From assembly GCF_006517175.1 (NCBI RefSeq), contig NZ_CP041186.1, forward strand, positions 3,437,074 through 3,501,073: a DNA stretch of 64,000 nucleotides, given 5' to 3'. Both the position numbers and the translations under genes were made by a program. This document shows, in pieces, positions 62,127 to 64,000 of the stretch. Source of the DNA: Persicimonas caeni (lineage in GTDB: Bacteria; Myxococcota_A; Bradymonadia; Bradymonadales; Bradymonadaceae). The stretch's first letter is position 1. Each line of letters begins with the position of its first letter. Below the pieces are notes generated by a model, which had not been told where the DNA came from, made no database searches, and saw only the letters and a list, made by a program, of their open reading frames with translations.

Positions 62127-63797
62127 CTACAAGTAGCTCAGCAGCAGCAAAATCCCAAGGGTGAAGAAGACGAGGGTGGCCACGACGATGAAGATCTGCA
62201 ATCCGGCCACCCAGTTGGCCTCGTTGATGCTCTTGTCGAGCTGGGCGTAAGCCTCGTCGCCCTCTTCGTCGAGAGACATCTCGAGCTCGACGTCGCGGAG
62301 CATCTGGTTTTGCTGCTGATAGCTTTTGACGCCCATGAGTACGAGGTAGCCGACCACCGCCAGGCCGATCAAAAGCGCGATGGCGGTGAGGATCATTAGG
62401 TCGCCTTTGACGTCGTCCTTCCACGCGGCGAGCTTCTCGCGAGCGGCTTTCTGGCTGTTGATCAGCAGCGGCGGCGCGTCGAAGTGGCGCGGCACTGCCT
62501 CGAGCATCGCCACGATCCAGAGCCGAAGCTTCGCGGTGTCGACCGTCGTCACGAAGACGTCCGAGCCGGCGACGGCGTCAAAATAGGGATCGTCGGTGCG
62601 TTCGGCCACATAATCGGCGAGCTTCTGGGCGGCTTGCTGGTAATCGTCGAGTCCCCGTCCCTCGGCTGCGACCAGATACTCGATGTCCCAGGCGCCGCCG
62701 GCGTCGTAGATGCTCTTGTAGACCTGCACTCGGTAGAGCAATCCCTCCTCGTCGAGCGCGGGCACCTTCGCCCGAACGCCGCTTCGGTCGGGGCGAATGC
62801 CAAAGGCAGCCGCGTCCACCCAGTCGTCGCCGTTGTACAGGTCGACCATCACGCCGCCCGACTGGAATAGGCTGTACACCACGCCGTCGGCCGGCTCGCC
62901 GGAGACGGCCAGCGGCTCGTTCATCTGGAGCGCCACCTGCGTCGGGACCGTCGTCACGTGCAGCTTGGCGGAGCTGGGTTCTTCGCCTTCACGCTCGGGC
63001 TTCGTCGCCAGCGTCCAAGTTTGGTCGGTCATGGCGACGATATCGAGCCGCGCGAGGCCCATCTCATCGGTGCGAAGCTCTTTGGGGAGGTCCCCTTGGC
63101 GCATGCCTTCGGCTTTCTCGAAGACGAGTGCGACCGACACGGGCTCTTTGGTCTCACGATCGACGGTGCGCAGGAAGACTTCACTTCGCAATCCGCGCGA
63201 GACTCGGCCGTCGGCCGGCAGCAACTCGATCTGGATGGGGCCTTCTGAACTCGCGACCGTTTTCGTGCCTCGGCGGCCGTCGTCTTTCGGAAGCCGCTCG
63301 GTGCGCCGGGGCCAGTAGTCGACCGGAGCCGTTCGCTCGGCGACGGCGATTTTGGAGCCGGTGCGAAAGTTTTCGACGTTCGAACCATCGGCACGCACGA
63401 CCAGAGCCTGCTCACCGGCTGTCCAATCCTCCGGGACCGTTGCCTTCAGGTGGACGTGTCCGCTGGGCGCGGTCCGGGCCTTGGCGACGCCGGTGGAGGG
63501 GAGCGCGAGCAAGCTGTCGAGCTTTTCGTCGCTCTCGTAGGTTCCGTCGACCAGCGTCAACTCGATGCCCGCCCCGCGGATGAACTGGCCGCTCGGCGCG
63601 TCGAGCACCACCCCGCGCATGGCGTTGGGCCGCCCTTTTTCGAAGGTTTGATCCCCTTGGATATAGGCTGCGTATTCGACTTGGAGCAACGAGACCCAAA
63701 CATACACGCCAATCAGCGCCGCCAGGCACACCACGTACAGGCCGATGGCCGTGTGGCGAAACGTCGGGCTGGTCAGCTTTTGGGCCCAGTTGTTCAT
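62127..63797 (-). CDS. Membrane protein with large extracytoplasmic beta domain
   Basis: 556 residues. One N-terminal helix (HTAIGLYVVCLAALIGVYVWVSLL), an extracytoplasmic region of about 400 residues with Ig/transthyretin-like beta segments (AMRGVVLDAPSGQFIRGAGIELTL, RVSRGLRSEVFLRTVDRETKEPVSVALVF), then two C-terminal helices (LMILTAIALLIGLAVVGYLVLM and IFIVVATLVFFTLGILLLLSYL) flanking a short cytoplasmic coil. No catalytic motif seen. Its ATG overlaps the stop of the upstream gene by four bases, so they are coupled. Possibly a cell-envelope sensor or export component; family not recognised. Confidence 0.8.
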   Translation of the reverse strand: MNNWAQKLTSPTFRHTAIGLYVVCLAALIGVYVWVSLLQVEYAAYIQGDQTFEKGRPNAMRGVVLDAPSGQFIRGAGIELTLVDGTYESDEKLDSLLALPSTGVAKARTAPSGHVHLKATVPEDWTAGEQALVVRADGSNVENFRTGSKIAVAERTAPVDYWPRRTERLPKDDGRRGTKTVASSEGPIQIELLPADGRVSRGLRSEVFLRTVDRETKEPVSVALVFEKAEGMRQGDLPKELRTDEMGLARLDIVAMTDQTWTLATKPEREGEEPSSAKLHVTTVPTQVALQMNEPLAVSGEPADGVVYSLFQSGGVMVDLYNGDDWVDAAAFGIRPDRSGVRAKVPALDEEGLLYRVQVYKSIYDAGGAWDIEYLVAAEGRGLDDYQQAAQKLADYVAERTDDPYFDAVAGSDVFVTTVDTAKLRLWIVAMLEAVPRHFDAPPLLINSQKAAREKLAAWKDDVKGDLMILTAIALLIGLAVVGYLVLMGVKSYQQQNQMLRDVELEMSLDEEGDEAYAQLDKSINEANWVAGLQIFIVVATLVFFTLGILLLLSYL

Positions 63798-63994
63798 TGC
63801 GCTCCGACCGCCGGTTGGTCGTCGATCTCCGCGGTGGGCAGGGCGGGCGCCGATTTCTTCAACTCGGCGTCGAGTTTCTCTTTGAGCGGCGTGGCGATCT
63901 CATCGACGAATCGCGTCTTCTCGGCGCCTTTGAGCGGCTCGGCCCGCGCGAAGTCGACCTTGCGTGGGTTGACGTACTTGCCGTGACGCTTCAT
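63794..63994 (-). CDS. Hypothetical protein, possibly cut by the window end
   Basis: At least 66 residues (MKRHGKYVNPRKVDFARAEP...PTAEIDDQPAVGAQ), charged and soluble. The frame stays open to base 64,000, so the real start may lie outside the window; the Met codon used is six bases from the edge and its ribosome binding site cannot be checked. Its last four bases overlap the start of the membrane protein. Function unknown. Confidence 0.55.
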   Translation of the reverse strand: MKRHGKYVNPRKVDFARAEPLKGAEKTRFVDEIATPLKEKLDAELKKSAPALPTAEIDDQPAVGAQ

Positions 63995-64000
63995 GCCGAA

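Overview
This 64 kb window comes from a high-GC, Gram-negative chromosome of the Myxococcota/Bradymonadota type (formerly Deltaproteobacteria). That placement is inferred from gene style and not from a marker gene. The indicators are many Asp/Asn/Ser-rich lipoproteins, a C-terminal anchor of the MYXO-CTERM kind, a FadL-type outer-membrane protein, DUF3857 giants and a near-consensus sigma-54 promoter. No rRNA, tRNA or CRISPR array was found.

Layout. 0-5.3 kb: 3' end of error-prone polymerase dnaE2, then a large convergent Cys-repeat lipoprotein. 5.3-7.0 kb: a gene-free block of stacked repeat families. 7-15.4 kb: an outer-membrane-type protein, ligA, panD, a RidA/aldehyde dehydrogenase pair (probable 2-aminomuconate branch of tryptophan breakdown) and a WYL-domain protein. 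15.4-19.3 kb: an IS701-like element with a frameshifted transposase, two short non-autonomous relatives (MITEs) and 10-bp tandem arrays around a coiled-coil gene and ychF. 19.3-27.7 kb: FadL-like porin plus giant lipoprotein, a lipoprotein/Smr pair, mog, and a 19-cysteine protein. 27.77-28.03 kb: a promoter-to-terminator unit for a structured RNA with C-rich loops. 28-43 kb: MrfA-like helicase, temptin-like protein, GNAT, an HExxH protein, membrane proteins, carotenoid oxygenase, hybrid histidine kinase, VIT/vWA protein, a 1.5 kb repeat block and an EI24/CysZ-like protein. 43-51 kb: two overlapping DUF3857/transglutaminase-like giants. 51-53.3 kb: a RAYT transposase between two arrays of REP-like hairpins. 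53.3-57.9 kb: four tandem lipoproteins. 58-64 kb: rnz, polA and two overlapping membrane/hypothetical genes.

The candidate new systems are: (1) the RAYT with two classes of 6-3-6 hairpins that share a ten-base flank in opposite orientations; (2) the ~218-nt RNA with four C5-C6 hairpin loops, resembling the actinobacterial 6C RNA idea; (3) an IS701-like element with MITEs matching both of its ends, sitting in 10-bp repeats rich in its presumed YTAR target, one array having supplied the end of a coding gene. Functions rest on motif recognition by eye; no database search was run.
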